DNA from: JBFHIZ01 sp041596215
GTDB taxonomy: Bacteria > Bacillota > Clostridia > Lachnospirales > Lachnospiraceae
DNA: 5,890 bases
Assembly (NCBI GenBank): GCA_041596215.1
Contig: JBFHIZ010000064.1
Coordinates: forward strand, 1-5,890
Direction of reading: 5' to 3'
Both the position numbers and the translations under genes were made by a program. The notes beneath the pieces are model-generated. The model did not search any database, was not told the DNA's origin, and saw only the letters and a list, made by a program, of their open reading frames with translations. How positions within the stretch are numbered: position 1 is the stretch's first letter; each line of letters begins with the position of its first letter. Shown one piece after another: positions 5,793 to 5,890 of this stretch.

Positions 5793-5890
5793 CCGTGAAA
5801 ATAGAGAGAATAGAGATAAAATAAATGCATAAGTGGCAGAAAAAGCCACGATTCTGTTAGAATTTTACACCAGTGACAGGTATGAAATTA
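5793..5890. other. Right-hand end, no gene recognised
   Basis: This stretch holds a small hairpin, GTGGC (5833-5837) with GCCAC (5845-5849), and an ATG at 5825 with only 12 codons before a stop. Another ATG close to the edge is too near the end to judge. Nothing here can be assigned. Confidence 0.35.

Noticed and set aside
5825..5860. Eleven-residue ORF as a leader peptide
   Set aside because: It has a weak ribosome binding site and no run of regulatory codons; too short to support.
1..5890. CRISPR array, tRNA or rRNA genes
   Set aside because: No regularly spaced direct repeats and no cloverleaf or rRNA-like sequence was seen on either strand.

Overview
The window is AT-rich, with AGGAGG-type ribosome binding sites, TATAAT promoters, TTG/GTG starts and short terminator hairpins. 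This points to a low-GC Gram-positive bacterium, most likely a clostridial (Lachnospiraceae-like) gut organism. That placement is inferred from style and gene families, not from a marker gene. The region is accessory DNA: an insertion sequence, two broken genes, a lipoprotein and a toxin-antitoxin operon, separated by long non-coding gaps.

Layout. Positions 1-681 hold the 5' half of an IS3-family insertion sequence on the minus strand: orfA, an A AAA AAG slippery site, and the start of the frameshifted orfB, which runs off the left edge. The element has landed inside a C39-like cysteine peptidase gene. Only the 3' part of that gene (682-1090, plus strand) remains here, with the His and Asp region but without the catalytic Cys. 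A predicted beta-propeller lipoprotein gene follows after 17 bp (1108-2241), and a rho-independent hairpin closes this block at about 2437-2475. After roughly 400 bp without a convincing gene comes a CPBP-family (CAAX-like) membrane protease gene (2892-3644). It keeps all its catalytic motifs but is split by one in-frame TAA at 2970-2972.

The best-preserved functional unit is a two-gene AbiE-type toxin-antitoxin operon on the plus strand: a DUF6088/AbiEi-like winged-helix antitoxin (3994-4602) and an AbiEii nucleotidyltransferase toxin (4606-5604), 3 bp apart. Its promoter (TTGATT, 17 bp, TATAAT) is overlaid by a perfect 9-bp inverted repeat, CTGTCGCAA/TTGCGACAG, whose arms flank the -10 box. 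This is a ready-made site for autorepression by the antitoxin. The antitoxin start is most likely TTG at 3994, not the GTG at 3985, which lies inside the ribosome binding site.

The last 286 bp hold an extended -10 promoter pointing right and, about 70 nt downstream, a three-armed repeat set (ACTGTATCAC, GTGATACA, TGATACAGT plus a T run). These arms can form two mutually exclusive hairpins, which suggests an attenuator-like leader or an operator cluster for a gene beyond the window. I found no wholly new system. The items most worth following up are the AbiE promoter/operator, the terminal leader and the single-stop CPBP gene.
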